64,000 nt of DNA, from assembly GCA_030248215.1 (NCBI GenBank), contig JASANG010000243.1, forward strand, positions 1-64,000, given 5' to 3'. Below are positions 23,201 to 33,945 of this stretch, piece by piece. Numbering within the stretch: the stretch's first letter is position 1; the number at the start of each line of letters is the position of its first letter. Both the position numbers and the translations under genes were made by a program. Under the pieces are notes generated by a model that had not been told where the DNA came from, did not search any database, and saw nothing but the letters and a program-made list of their open reading frames with translations. The stretch comes from Enoplolaimus lenunculus (taxonomy: Eukaryota; Nematoda; Enoplea; Enoplida; Thoracostomopsidae).

Positions 23201-26200
23201 TAGGAATACGCTTAATCTACTGTTACACCCCTTAAAGTAACATTGGCCTATCCTCTTATCGAGTGTGCCGTGCTGAATTTATCGCACTGCAACTAATTCA
23301 TACAAAGCTTGCGTTGTGTTTTTAAGCCTAACAGAGAAAACATATGGTTGAGGTCACATAAATTAATTGAATAAATTTTGCACTCTCGGTGTAATGCGCA
23401 TCGTTTACTTTAACTCGTGCACGCGGTGTGGAGAAATACACGAGGTATAGACGCTATGTAAAGTAGGTTTAGGTAAGAACAGGCTCTGTGTGTTTGGAAA
23501 GAAACAAATTGTCTTGCAACATGGAATTAAAATACACGACATACGGGTAGTTTAAGGAATTTTGTGCACTAAACTACAAGTGCTATTTTTCAGAAGTAGA
23601 GGCACTCACGGTCACTGTAGACGTCGAATGGTAAAATTTTGCACTCTCGGTGTAATGCGCATCGTTTACTTTAACTCGTGCACGCGGTGTGGAGAAATAC
23701 ACGAGGTATAGACGCTATGTAAAGTAGGTTTAGGTAAGAACAGGCTCTGTGTGTTTGGAAAGAAACAAATTGTCTTGCAACATGGAATTAAAATACACGA
23801 CATACGGGTAGTTTAAGGAATTTTGTGCACTAAACTACAAGTGCTACTTTTCAGAAGTAGAGGCACTCACGGTCACTGTAGACGTCGAATGGTAAGGATA
23901 ACAGGTACTAAAATTAAAAAAAAACTCATTGACGACTACTAGTTTTTAGATTTTTTAGTAGTTGTCGTTTGACTTTTTAAATTGCAAAATAAATGCAAAT
24001 TTAACCAGCGCTGTTTTTGAAACATCAAAAGCCGTCGCCTATACCTCTTGTATTTCTTCACACCGCGTACACGAGTTAATGTAAACGACGCATAATTACA
24101 GATAGTAAACTGAAAATTTTTCGCTTATTCGAACTCCAGTGACTGTAGTTGGAAGCGTATACCATCACCACTCAGCTATAGGAGCTTGACGCTCGAGCCC
24201 GAGAAGGCTCTCACGTCTTGTGGTGATTTAGTACTATGTATACGTGTTGCAATTGTTAAACACGGTGCGATATATTATTTAACGTATATACACTGCGCTT
24301 AGTTGCCTAGAGGCAACTCAATGTGAGAAGGGGTTATAGATAATAAATTGAAAATTTTTCGCTTATAGATAGTAAATTGAAAATTTTTCGCTTAAAGATA
24401 ATAAATTGAAAATTTTTCGCTTATAGATAGTAAATTGAAAATTTTTCGCTTAATCCTTTCTCACATGAATATTTTCTATTGCTCCTGACACCTACTTTTA
24501 TGCTAGGATTCGAACTCCAGTGACTGGAGACAAAACTAGGACTTCAAATTAAGCTCTAAAATCTTGCTAAAAAACTGTAATACAAACTTGTTATACGTGA
24601 TACACAAATTGGTACATGTAAAGATCAGGGGCTGAACGTTTTCTGTGGGACTTCACTAGAGTAATCTTCAGCTTTAGACTAATTTGTTTGCATGGCTTAT
24701 GTTTAGGTTTAGGCTTAGGCTTACGAATATGCTGATAATACTTTTCCGCCCCTGTTCGTTACATTGGCTTACAAATTTAATAAATACGTGAACAAGCACA
24801 GGCCTTGCTGGCAGTACTGCATTAAGGCTCTGGTGAGTCTAAAGCAAATTTCAAGATAGTTGAATAGACCAATTCCACAAAAAAAACTTGACGAAATTAA
24901 AAATATGGAACAATGTTTTTTATATCTCTCTGAAATATTTTTAGCCTGAATGGTTTTAAATTTTCGTGGCTCGAACGTTCTCTTCTAGTCTACCATATGC
25001 TTAACTGGCACAGTAAACTGCGCTTTACGATATAAATAGAATTTTCTAACCCAACAGCAATGCTGCGAAGATGTTTGGTAATTTTTGCGATTCTCATCTT
25101 CAAATGTCTAAAACCGCACTGTCAAACTGGGTACATTTTAATCCTTTACTCAGTTCTAAGCGCAACAGTATACATGAAAGCTAAACCAAATTCTAATTAC
25201 TTTAGGTCATTCATACATACTCACTAAAAATATACATAAAATTAAGTAAAACTGTTGCCGAATGAAGAGTCGGCTTTAGTTACTATTGTGCTTGGCAAAG
25301 TTTTACTTAATTTAAAGCGAACACAAAATTTTTAACTTCACATTTACTTAATTAATTAAGAAATGACAGCAGTAGTTTTACTGTTTTACATTATTTAAGC
25401 GAAGATTTACTCAATATTTAGTACACTTATACTTAAAAAAGTTAGTAAAATATAACTATAATATTTTCAGTAGAGCGTTTTTACAGAGTAGGTGTCAAAA
25501 CGACTAAAGACAGGAAAGCTGCAAGTGATCGGCTTAAAGTTAAAAGGAATTGTCGCACAGCTAAGGCTGGACGGCACAAGACCGGATTCTGAGCAGTGGC
25601 AGATCCAGAGTTGATAGAGAGTGCACGCCTACCTGCACCGTTGAGTTTAAAATTTTGGCCAATATAAAGAACAGGGGTGGACCAGTATTATAAGCGTTTT
25701 TCTAAGCCTAAGCCTAAGCGTAGGAATGAGCATATACCTAAGCCTAATCCAACGCCTTAGCCTAAGCCTAATCCTACGCCTAAGCCTAAACCTATGCCAA
25801 AGCCAAGCAAAAAATATAAACGTACTCTATTCTAGTCCCACAGAAAAACGTTCCGCCCCTGATCTTTACATGTGCCATAATTTTAGATGCAAATTGTTCA
25901 TCTGAAGCTTATAAAATTGGTTTGTTAAAAATTGTCGCACGCCATCAAAGAGATTTTGACTATATTTTTGTTAACAACGCATCGCGGCCAGCGACGGCGG
26001 ACGGCACAGTAAAGTATAACGCTTCCCTTATAGGTGAAAATTAAGGTGCAGACACAACGTCTGTTGAAACAATGCTTTCGACACTACTTTAACCCTTAAT
26101 ATTGGTCCACCTTTGATCCAAAGGAATTTGGAATATGTCTTGTCCACGAGTCTTATGTTGCTCAAGCCGGTAACTAGGCCAACATGATGCGAACGGCAAA

Positions 26201-29200
26201 CATTTTCAGGTTGGGTATGCAGTGATTTGAATTTTACATGCCTTGGAGGCCCAAATTCTTTTATGACGAGGGTATGCGCATCATTGGTTTTTTCAACTAC
26301 GGATAATTCGATTTTGCATAAAAATATAATCAAAATCCTACGCTGATAATAAATTACACCGGTCAGTGTTACTTTTAAGGACGTAACAATAGAATTAAAT
26401 TATGTCCCTAAGGCTAAGCCGAAGCCTAAGCCTCGACATAAAGGATACGTCTATCTTCTTGGTGCAGAAGGAATTCCGGTTCTCGGTTGAAAATCTGGTA
26501 CTTTTACTTTTCCGGTTCCGTTATTAAATCCAGGATTTTTTCAGACAGGGATCTAAATTGAAAATTCAAGACAAAAACTGGCATATCCTGACTTATTTTT
26601 CAAGCATTTTCCAAGTCTTTATTACCAATTTTCAATTTGTGTCATACTTTATACTAAAAATACAATAATCGAACGTTTGCTTTCATTTCCGATTCTTGGC
26701 CCTTTTTACGTTTCAGATACAGTTCTATTATTCTGCAATTCCGGTTGCAATCTGCCTATAAAGCCTGACCCTAAATCCCAGTAAGCAAATGAATTAGTCT
26801 AAACCTTAAGCTTACTCTATTACAGTCCCGCGAAAAAATTGTTTGCCACTCAAAGTAACATGAGCCATCAGACCCATGGCCAGTTCAACATTATACGAAA
26901 ACAAAAACAGTTTAGGAGATGCATGTAGAAAATTCCGACTCCCGGAAACAAGGCGAACACTTTACTAAAGCAAGGGCAGCAAAATGTTTAATTTTAAAAA
27001 TTCGACCCCGGAAAAGTTCGTGCCGCTATAAGCTTATTCCGTTCCGGAAATTTATCCGCAATCCAAGGAAATTCTGTCTGCAATGATTATATGCTTGAAA
27101 ATTTCTTTCTAGCAACGGCATAAGAAATTTATTGTAAAACTTAGTAAAAACGTAGGCATTGAATGAATACAGATAGAAATCGAAAAATACTAAACATACG
27201 ATACCGTTATGTTTGGTATGTGTTTTACAGCTGAGCCGCATATAGCGGGATTTGTCATTAAAGATTAAGCGATTCTTTGATGTATATATGTCTTCAAAAT
27301 AGTTAGCAAGTAGTAGATTTTCAGCTGGTCTTTTTGAATTTTCCCGTTGCGATCGAAGTACCTTGTATCCTCATAACACATTCTTATGGCGGTTAGTTGC
27401 GCCGCTGCAGATCTGACAATCAGTGCCGGAGCAGGCAGCGGTGGGGTTCCACCCAAATTTCAGGGTGGTACCCACAAACTCTCTAGCGAAGCGAGCGAGA
27501 AGCCAGACGCGAGAAGCCAGACGCATTTTAAAACTTAAGCGTTTTTTGTTTCAACCGATTAGGGTGAATGCCCCTTCTGACGCTGGGGGCCCCTTTAGGG
27601 GTGGCCCCGCCCAAATGGGGGGTATGGGGGGTGGCTGCTCCGGCCTTGCTGACGATTGAACATGATGGCAAATACTTTTAACATCAATGGGAAAAACAGC
27701 CAGTACTCTGTATTCCTGAAGTAAAGTTCGGAGCTGAACAGTCGCAGACTGACTTTACCGGGAACGAATTTTCTGGGGAACCAATTTGACCTGGAACGAA
27801 TTATCAGAGACGAATTGTCGAGTACGAATCTCATGTGCTCAAATGGTTACTAGAGAAAGTTGAGACCCTCTGAAGCCCTTCTGGCTGCGGATCCACTGAT
27901 AGTATAGATTGGTCGTTGATTTTCAGTTGAACCATACGCACTGGCGTTCCCTGATGAATCACGTCCGCCGGAAGATCAAGCATTTATGGTCTCTGATCCA
28001 GTCCCGTGCCAGAACGGCGGGGGCGAATTGTCGTTCAGGTAACGTTGGTTTTTCAACATGACAAACTGAGAAACGACTGATATTGATGTCCACAAGTATA
28101 CTGTGGATGATGCATAAAACGTTGTCGACCAGTTTGAAAGCTATACAACTAATGGTATATAATTTACAGAAGTGTAAAGAAAACGAAACAATTTCGACCT
28201 CTACACTGTAAAAAACTGGGGAGTCAAATTGACTCTCTCGGAAATAGGCTTTTCCTGGCTACACAAACTGAGTCAAAATTCGACTCCGCCAGAGTCAAAT
28301 TTTCTTTGCAGAAGCTGGCTTGAGAAACGCCTTGCAATAGGTTGTATTTCTGTACTGAGACCAAAATTTTATATTTGTCTTTTATTTTTAAAGTTAAAAG
28401 TTTCATTTTATGTTTAACTTGTGCACCGTTCACAATAAGTTGTTCCAGCTAAGCACCAAAAACGTTACATGGTAGAGTTAACGAGTATCATTTTTAAAAA
28501 TTGCTACTCGTTAACTTTAATTGAAAATTAACGTTAACGTTTACTGTAACGGTGTCACAGAGAGACCTGTGATACGCGTTCGGGAAGGGTTATATGTAAT
28601 TCCATTGTTAGCGTAGGGTTAAAGAGTGCCAAATTCTTAGAATTGACACTCGTTAACACGACCACATGACATTTTTGGTGCTTAGCTTGCAAAAGTTATT
28701 GTGAACGTTGCATTATGATATTTGCCTTTTAATTTTACTGTTGCAGAGTTCTTGTGCACTTTCCAACAGTTAATGTTAAGGCCTAGGCTTAGATGAAGTC
28801 TTAGTATCAGATACAGATTTACATAGTGCTTAGGTTCAGGTTAATGTTTAATTAAGGTTTCGGCTTATAGCTATAAAGACTTATGTGGTTATTAGGTTTA
28901 GGTTAAAGATACTAACTGAGAATTTTTCCAATAACTCTTTTTCACATCATTATTTTCAATTTCATATGAGATGTATTTCGAGGCAAGATTCGATCCCCAG
29001 TCTCTCGGGTTGGATTCGTTTACGATGACCACTCAGTTATCACGTCTTGTATAGAGTTTGCACTGCGCATATATGTTACAATTGTTATACACTGTTCACA
29101 ATGTTTGTGTTGCTCGTATATTACTTGTATTTAGTTGCTCATAGTATACTCTATCAGCAAAAGGGTTAATGCATAATTAAGCCTTTTTGTAAGCTTAATC

Positions 29201-31787
29201 CTTATTCTCAGAGCGAATGTGAGACAGTGTACAAGAACCTTTTTACAATTTCGTCGTCAGTTTTGTTTTTAATTTCTATTTCCAATCGCCATTTTTCGTT
29301 AGGTTTTGGGCAAGCGTTAATTCAGACGTCCGAGTGTGCACACGACGCTCTGGCAGCTCATCGCAAACGTTCTGTTCACAGCCAATTGAACGCAATGATC
29401 CGGGTCCAGCGTATGTTGAAATCCCTGATTCAGACCAAGAATTTGAGGTAATTCCCACAGGATGCAACGAGGATATGTCAAACCTGGATCAAGAATAGAC
29501 ATTTGGTTGTACCACAGCAGTTCCTTAGCTGAGCAGACAGGGGTGGTTATTACCCGTAAACTTCAGGCTGGAGCCTCCAACGCAAAGGTGATTCAGAATT
29601 TCATGACGGGATATCCGAGATTGCTAAACCCCGCAAATTTGATAAGGACAGTCTTCCGATAATAACAATTTTAGCAAAGCTAGCAAATTGTTCAACTTTA
29701 GAATGGAACCTATGCTAGTGCCGCAGTTGCGGTATCTGCGACCGCTCAGTCATCAAAATGGGGTTCGTTTGTAAGGCACCGTCGATGTGTAAGCGGGGAC
29801 GCAACATATAATGGTGAAGAAAACTGGCCAATGAGAATTCAAATAAGAGTTTACAATTTAGATGCTTAGCATGAATTGCACTGAGGGTTGTCTCTTATGG
29901 GCGTAGGGGGCCAGTGTATCGTCCCACGTTTAAAATGCCAGGTGGAAGACACAACTTAATTTACCCCTTTCTCACATGAATATTTTCCATTTCCCCTGGC
30001 ACCTACTTTTATGCTAGGATTCGAACTCCAGTGACTGGAGTGGGAGGTGCATACCATCACCACTCAGCTATAGGAACTTGACGCTCGAGCCCGAGGGGGC
30101 TCTCACGGCTTGTGGTGATTTAGTACTATGTATACGTGTTGCAATTGTTAAACACGGTGCGATATGTGTTATTTAACGTATATACACTGCTCTGAGTTGC
30201 CTATAGGCAACTCAATGTGAGAAGGGGTTAATGGCTATCAAGAGTAGTGAGCGAGAATATTACATTGATATTTCGCAGTTTAAAGGTTATTCTAAGGCCT
30301 GTCGAGTCTCTGAAAAATTAAAAGGCTCAGGACGGAGATCGAATAGTGAGGAAATTTTCGCGAGCGACGCGAGCGAAAAACCTGACGCATTTAAAATTAG
30401 GCGCGGTTTTTGCTAAACTGGTTCAGATCGAAGCCTCTAATACGGGCGCGGGGCCCAAATTAGGGATGCGAAAGGTATTTGCTGCGATCCTATACCCTGG
30501 TAACAGCCGTTTGAAGCACGTTGCTCGATTCACTGCACTTTTCGACAAAAAAATGAATAAATGGTTCGCTCTTTTATTGACGAACGGTTTTTATACCAGA
30601 TTCCTTTCTCGTGTTTGTAGAAAATATATGGTCAGCACGAACACTTTTACTGCAATTTTGCCAAAAGTTAAGGACCATGCCAGCAATCGAGCCTCAGACC
30701 TCTTGCAGTCGAGTTAAACATACTACAAATACGTCACGTGGTTACAGAGGCGGATCCAAAAATTTCTGAAGCGGGGAGGCGGGCTAGCAAATGTATGAAA
30801 CGCAAAAATTGTAAGGCAGGGACCTTACCATTTTAATTCAAAACAAATCCTACAGGAGGGGCGTACGCACCCACCCTTTGGATCCGCTAGTGCGTGCTTA
30901 TTGCAACAACTTCATATGCCGGTGTGAACATGTATAACATTTTTTGCTTCACATACACTTTCATGCACATATACCGAATGTCTTTGAAGCTGCTAAAATA
31001 ATAACGATAGCAACGATTAAATTGACGCAGGAATTTCTTGTTAAGAAGGCAGAGTTTAGGGCCTATATTCTCAAATGCATATAGCACCTATCACTAGTTA
31101 GTAATAGGTTTTCAAACTAACGAACTGTTGCAGTTACAGATCTTAAAATTTGCACAGTAGCAGAGAAATTGGAAAGCAATAAATGTGCTGAATTTCAAAC
31201 TTCACTATTCCCTATTTCGAAAGTTTACAAGGCCTATCACCAACTGGTAATAGGTGCTACACACATTTGAGAATACGAGCTTAGGTTACAAAGCAAAAGC
31301 GCTTAAGGAATTTCAGTTGACAAATGAAAGTATCAAACCCTATGCTTGAAAACATCCACAAGTTTAACTTGCCAGGCTGAGAATCTCGTGCAAATCATTG
31401 AAAATTTGAATCGAAAAGACAACAAATGTCTTTCATGAATTTGCATGATTTAGACAAATGGAATTAGTTAATTGGATATATTTTAACCTAAGCAAAAGCC
31501 TAACCCTAAGCCTATGCCTAACCGTAAGCCTAGCCTAACCCTAAGCCTATTCCTAAACCAATGCCTAACCATAAAGCCTAAGCCTATTCCTAAACCAATG
31601 CCTAACCATAAAGCCTAAGCCTATTCCTAAACCTATGCCTAACCATAAGCCTAAACCTAATCCTAATCTTGATGTTTTTTTATATTTTTACGTTTTATTT
31701 CAGATATATTTCAACGCAGAAAATTTCGATACAGCCGAAGATTTTGTTATTATTGATGACATAACATACAACGCATTAATATGCTAA
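20229..31787 (+). CDS. Gene A: secreted MAM-like domain protein, six exons
   Basis: Exons by splice signals and homology to genes B and C: 20229-20304, 21007-21072, 22621-22833, 27927-28038, 29303-29447, 31704-31787. All introns are GT-AG, phases 1,1,1,2,0; the product is 231 residues. Exon 1 is a signal peptide (hydrophobic core ALVSGIAFISVVFV), with cleavage likely just before DACG. Exon 2 gives a Pro/Gly/Arg linker. Exons 3-6 encode one extracellular domain with [74 protein letters not shown] and a C-terminal Cys. The six domain cysteines probably form disulfides. The domain resembles a MAM-like family I know from nematodes; the molecular role is unknown, probably extracellular binding or matrix. 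Introns carry many MITEs, and intron 3 (5 kb) holds an orphan signal-peptide-like exon near 25060. It is the most diverged of the three paralogues. Confidence 0.8.
21421..21790. other. Intron 2 of gene A: TTTAA-rich degenerate repeat
   Basis: Repeated AAACTTAAA/TTTAAGTTT words on both strands, loosely palindromic. Not assignable to a family; no exon signals. Confidence 0.3.
22244..22431. mobile_element. AP1-MITE in intron 2 of gene A
   Basis: Flanked by TA on both sides (22242-22243 and 22432-22433), ends CAGTGCAAAAAATGGTGAG and its complement. Several TGAGTCA and TGACTC words lie inside. It sits about 190 bp before exon 3. Confidence 0.8.
23052..23248 (+). mobile_element. G8-b MITE in intron 3 of gene A
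   Basis: Degraded left end (GGAATGATGTTTACGTTAAG), clean right end CTTAAAGTAACATTGGCC. It contains GCGTCCAGGTTTC and four TTAGGC units in a row at about 23136-23160. Confidence 0.65.
23375..23896. repeat. 261-bp direct tandem duplication
   Basis: Two copies, 23375-23635 and 23636-23896, that differ at about one base. A reverse-complement piece of the same unit lies at about 24033-24095, so the original may be an element with inverted ends around the hairpin-like 23930-23975. Confidence 0.85.
24125..24333 (-). mobile_element. TTAA-tRNA MITE, 5'-truncated
   Basis: Begins inside the B box (TTCGAACTCCAGTGACTG), keeps the A box, the hairpin GTTGCC-TAGA-GGCAAC and the end ATGTGAGAAGGG followed by TTAT. 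Confidence 0.65.
24334..24449. repeat. 29-bp tandem repeat between MITE copies
   Basis: Four units of ATAGATAGTAAATTGAAAAT plus TTTTCGCTT. The same unit occurs once between the MITEs at 9159-9191 and once before 24125, so it travels with the TTAA-tRNA elements. Confidence 0.75.
24454..24528 (-). mobile_element. TTAA-tRNA MITE, 5' fragment
   Basis: After TTAA (24450-24453) reads TCCTTTCTCACATG and continues to the B box CGAACTCCAGTGACTGGAG, where it stops. Confidence 0.6.
24611..24779 (+). mobile_element. G8-a MITE in intron 3 of gene A
   Basis: Starts GGTACATGTAAAGATCAGGG and ends TTCGTTACATTGGCT. Flanks CACAAATT and TACAAATT match at 7 of 8 bases. TTAGGC units lie in the core. Confidence 0.75.
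25060..25130 (+). pseudogene. Orphan signal-peptide exon-like sequence
   Basis: ATG CTG CGA AGA... reads MLRRCLVIFAILIFKCLKPH, a typical signal peptide, ending next to GTACAT, a possible donor. TATAAATAGA lies 30 bp upstream. It lies in intron 3 of gene A and resembles the first exons of the family in kind, but the donor phase would be 2 instead of 1. It may be the first exon of a lost paralogue, an alternative start, or chance. Confidence 0.3.
25657..25876 (-). mobile_element. G8-a MITE in intron 3 of gene A
   Basis: Ends GGCCAATATAAAGAACAGG and CCTGATCTTTACATGTGCC. Flanking octamers AAAATTTT and ATAATTTT match at 7 of 8. The core is rich in GCCTAA hexamers. Confidence 0.8.
25934..26030. 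mobile_element. GGGTTGCGCTATAC MITE fragment
   Basis: GCACGCCATCAAAGAGAT and GGCACAGTAAAGTATAACG match the right half of the element at 13834-14052. Confidence 0.5.
26362..26440 (-). mobile_element. G8-b MITE scrap
   Basis: GTCAGTGTTACTTTTAAGG followed by AAGCCTAAGCC; only the left end and a few hexamers remain. Confidence 0.4.
26765..26872 (-). mobile_element. G8 MITE scrap
   Basis: Keeps AAACCTTAAGCTTACTCTAT, CAGTCCCGCG and the end CAAAGTAACATGAGCC; the hexamer core is mostly gone. Confidence 0.45.
28204..28307. mobile_element. AP1-MITE, half copy, in intron 4 of gene A
   Basis: After TA (28202-28203) reads CACTGTAAAAAACTGGGGAG and on to CGCCAGAGTCAAATTT, then breaks off. The second arm is missing. 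Confidence 0.65.
28933..29165 (-). mobile_element. TTAA-tRNA MITE, subfamily 2
   Basis: Left end CTCTTTTTCACATCATTATT, right end AGCAAAAGGG followed by TTAA. It carries a minus-strand B box (GATTCGATCCCCAGTC), and the A-box part is damaged. It ends about 140 bp before exon 5 of gene A. Confidence 0.6.
29965..30227 (-). mobile_element. TTAA-tRNA MITE in intron 5 of gene A
   Basis: Left flank TTAC, right flank TTAA (30228-30231); ends CCCTTTCTCACATG and ATGTGAGAAGGGG. A and B boxes are intact on the minus strand. The hairpin GAGTTGCC-TATA-GGCAACTC is perfect. Confidence 0.8.
30745..30892. mobile_element. hAT-like MITE
   Basis: Ends CAGAGGCGGATCCA and, inverted, CACTAGCGGATCCA. Flanking octamers CGTGGTTA (30737-30744) and CGTGCTTA (30893-30900) match at 7 of 8, as for hAT elements. 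No coding capacity. Confidence 0.75.
31056..31285. mobile_element. MITE with TATTCTCAAATG ends
   Basis: About 50-bp inverted ends built on TATTCTCAAATG and AGCACCTATCAC. Related pieces lie at 32532, 33298-33331 and 47375-47423. Confidence 0.6.
31494..31668 (-). repeat. TTAGGC-like array in intron 5 of gene A
   Basis: About 175 bp of CCTAAGCCTA/CCTAACC words, with an internal 40-bp duplication (CCTATTCCTAAACCAATGCC). It lies 36 bp before exon 6. The G8 ends are not visible, so it is either an eroded MITE core or a bare interstitial telomere-like array. Confidence 0.7.
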
Positions 31788-31844
31788 CTTGCAGCATTAG
31801 TCCGGGTTCAAATGGGCAGAGCTTGTAGCTAGTGCTTCCAACCA

Positions 31845-32054
31845 CACTGCAAAAAAATGGTGAGTCAAATTGACTCTCACCGAAATCGGCTCTACGGGAC
31901 TACACAAACTGAGTCCAGTTCGACTTCGCCAGAGTCACACGTGCGAGTAAATGAGTCGAATTTGACTCTGACGGAGTTGAATTTGACTCAGTTTGTGTAG
32001 TCCCGTTGACCCTATTTCGGAGAGAGTCAATTTGACTCACCATTTTTTACAGCG
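31845..32054. mobile_element. AP1-MITE just after gene A
   Basis: Ends CACTGCAAAAAAATGGTGAG and CTCACCATTTTTTACAGCG, with both arms complete. It lies 58 bp after the stop codon of gene A. Confidence 0.8.
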
Positions 32055-32332
32055 AAATGTAATACATTTTCTGGTGTTACGAACTTTTGGTTGCGTCGCC
32101 GGGCCACTGTAATTTATGGTTTATTGACAAATAGCCAGTTTTAAGAAGTAAACTGGCTACTTGTCTCTTAGGCTGCTAAAACGCTCTGGTCTGTAATGGC
32201 TAGAATAGTGTTTGTTTTTCTTTCTTATGATATATGCAAGCTGAGATAAATTGAGTTGGTCGAACTATAAACACTTATACAATTAGCGATGTTTCAGCCA
32301 AACTAAAATCTTATTTATTATACCAGACGTTC

Positions 32333-32523
32333 GGCCCATGTTACTTTAAGGGGCGTCCAGGTTTCTGGTGTGTCTATAAAAGAGTATGTTTAGATTCTAG
32401 ATTACGTTTTTTGCTTAAGCTTAGGTTTAGGCTTAGCAACTCATTTTTGCAACGCTTAGGCTTAAGCTTAGGCTTAGGAATACACCTAATTTACTGTTTA
32501 CGCCACTTAAAGTAACATTGGAC
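32333..32523 (+). mobile_element. G8-b MITE with perfect 8-bp duplication
   Basis: Starts GGCCCATGTTACTTTAAGG and ends CTTAAAGTAACATTGGAC. The octamer AGACGTTC is found exactly on both sides (32325-32332 and 32524-32531). The core has TTAGGC-like words. Confidence 0.85.
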
Positions 32524-32592
32524 AGACGTTCTATGCCTGTATTCTCAACTGTGCGTCGTCGACGTAAAGTTTCAATGTACGTTTCGCTTTAA

Positions 32593-32948
32593 CCCTTTCA
32601 CTCATAGAGTATACTATGAGCAACTAAATACAACAATGTACAAGCAATACACACACTGTGAGCATTGTTTAACATTTATAACATATATACGCAGCGTAAA
32701 ATCTCCACAAGAAGTGAGAGCCTACTCGGGCTCGAGCGTCACGCACATTGCGAGCAATGTTTAACATTTATAACATATACATACGCAGTGTAAAATCTCC
32801 ACAAGACTTGAGAGCCTACTCGGGCTCTAGCGTCAAGCTCCTATAGCTCAGTGTTCATCGTAAACGCCTCCACCCCTGAGACTGGGGTTCGAATCTTACC
32901 TTGAAAATACATCTCATATGAAATTGAAAATATTCATGTGAGAAAGGG
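32593..32948 (+). mobile_element. TTAA-tRNA MITE, subfamily 2, internally duplicated
   Basis: TTAA flanks at 32589-32592 and 32949-32952. On the + strand it has A box TAGCTCAGTG (about 32844) and B box GGTTCGAATCT (32886-32896), both near consensus for Pol III. The left end holds the hairpin CATAG-AGTATA-CTATG. An inner stretch of about 80 bp is duplicated. Confidence 0.8.
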
Positions 32949-32980
32949 TTAATGAAAAAATTCTTACTTAGTATCTATAA

Positions 32981-33223
32981 CCCTTTCACTCATAGAGTAT
33001 ACTATGAGGAACTAAATACAATGTACGAGCAATACACACACTGTGAGCATTGTTTAACATTTATAACATATATACGCAGTGTAAAATCTCCACAAGACGT
33101 GAGAGCCTACTCGGGCTCTAGCGTCAAGCTCCTATAGCTCAGTGGTCATCGTAAACTTGAGGTTCGAATCTTACCTTGAAAATACATCTCATATGAAATT
33201 GAAAATATTCATGTGAGAAAGGG
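32981..33223 (+). mobile_element. TTAA-tRNA MITE, subfamily 2
   Basis: Right flank TTAA (33224-33227), left flank ATAA. The A box TAGCTCAGTGG and B box GGTTCGAATCT are kept, but the anticodon-arm part between them is deleted. Confidence 0.75.
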
Positions 33224-33331
33224 TTAAAACAAAAAATACTCTAACGTTGTCTGCTTGGAGTTGCCGTGTTTGTGTGTAAACCGGATACTTGCTGACGATA
33301 GGTACTACGCACATTTGAGAATACGACCCTT

Positions 33332-33746
33332 AACGCAAGAACAACTATTAGTAGCTGGCGCTCGCGATGGTACTGGCCATAACTTAATGTGTATGTATAC
33401 CTTTGTATGATATAAGTCTATAGTAGTGTTTATTTGTAAAAAAACTTACAATTTAGTTTGTCTAAGTGTTCTGGTTGCAGTACAAGCAACGGAATTTTAC
33501 GTTCTAGTTTAATACTGCTAGATTAGCTTAAGCATAAATCGAGTTTAGTTTAAGCTTTTAGAGAATAGCTTGAAATTAGTTTTAGGATGTAAATAGAAAA
33601 TATTCATGTTAAATTGACAACATGACACCGTCACGATCGAATAACATCTTATTAATAATCGCCAAATTCCATGCACTCAATAGAGAACATTATTAATCGT
33701 ATATATATATTCCAAAATGTGCATATCATCTTAAGGGCACGTAGTA
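33332..33746. other. No recognised feature
   Basis: AT-rich; nothing supported. Confidence 0.5.
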
Positions 33747-33945
33747 CACTGTAAAAAATGGGGTGTCAAATTGACTCTTTCGGAAACAGGCTTTTCCTGA
33801 TTACACAAACTGAGTCAAATTTGACTCTGCCAGAGTCAACAGTGAATCGAATTTGACTCTGGCGGAGTCAAATTTGACTCAGTTTGTGTAGTCAGGAAAA
33901 GCCTGTTTTCGAGAGAGTCAATTTGACTCCCCATTTTTTACAGTG
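33747..33945. mobile_element. AP1-MITE, complete
   Basis: After TA (33745-33746) reads CACTGTAAAAAATGGGGTG; ends CCCCATTTTTTACAGTG. The arms are strongly complementary, with six or more GAGTCAAA-type blocks. Confidence 0.8.

Larger units (their letters stand above)
32532..33331. mobile_element. TATTCTCAAATG element split by nested MITEs
   Basis: GTATTCTCAACTGTGCGTCG at the left and ACGCACATTTGAGAATACG at the right are inverted matches. The space between is nearly filled by two TTAA-tRNA MITEs, so the host element itself is small. Confidence 0.4.

Noticed and set aside
30640-30720. tRNA-like GAGGCTCGATTGCTGG on the minus strand
   Set aside because: Only a B-box-like word; no A box at a fitting distance.
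31494-31668. True chromosome end (telomere)
   Set aside because: Short, degenerate, inside an intron of a gene whose last exon follows; other runs sit in transposons.
32836-32900. Functional tRNA gene
   Set aside because: A and B boxes are good, but the acceptor stem has no 3' partner and the sequence recurs as a MITE core.
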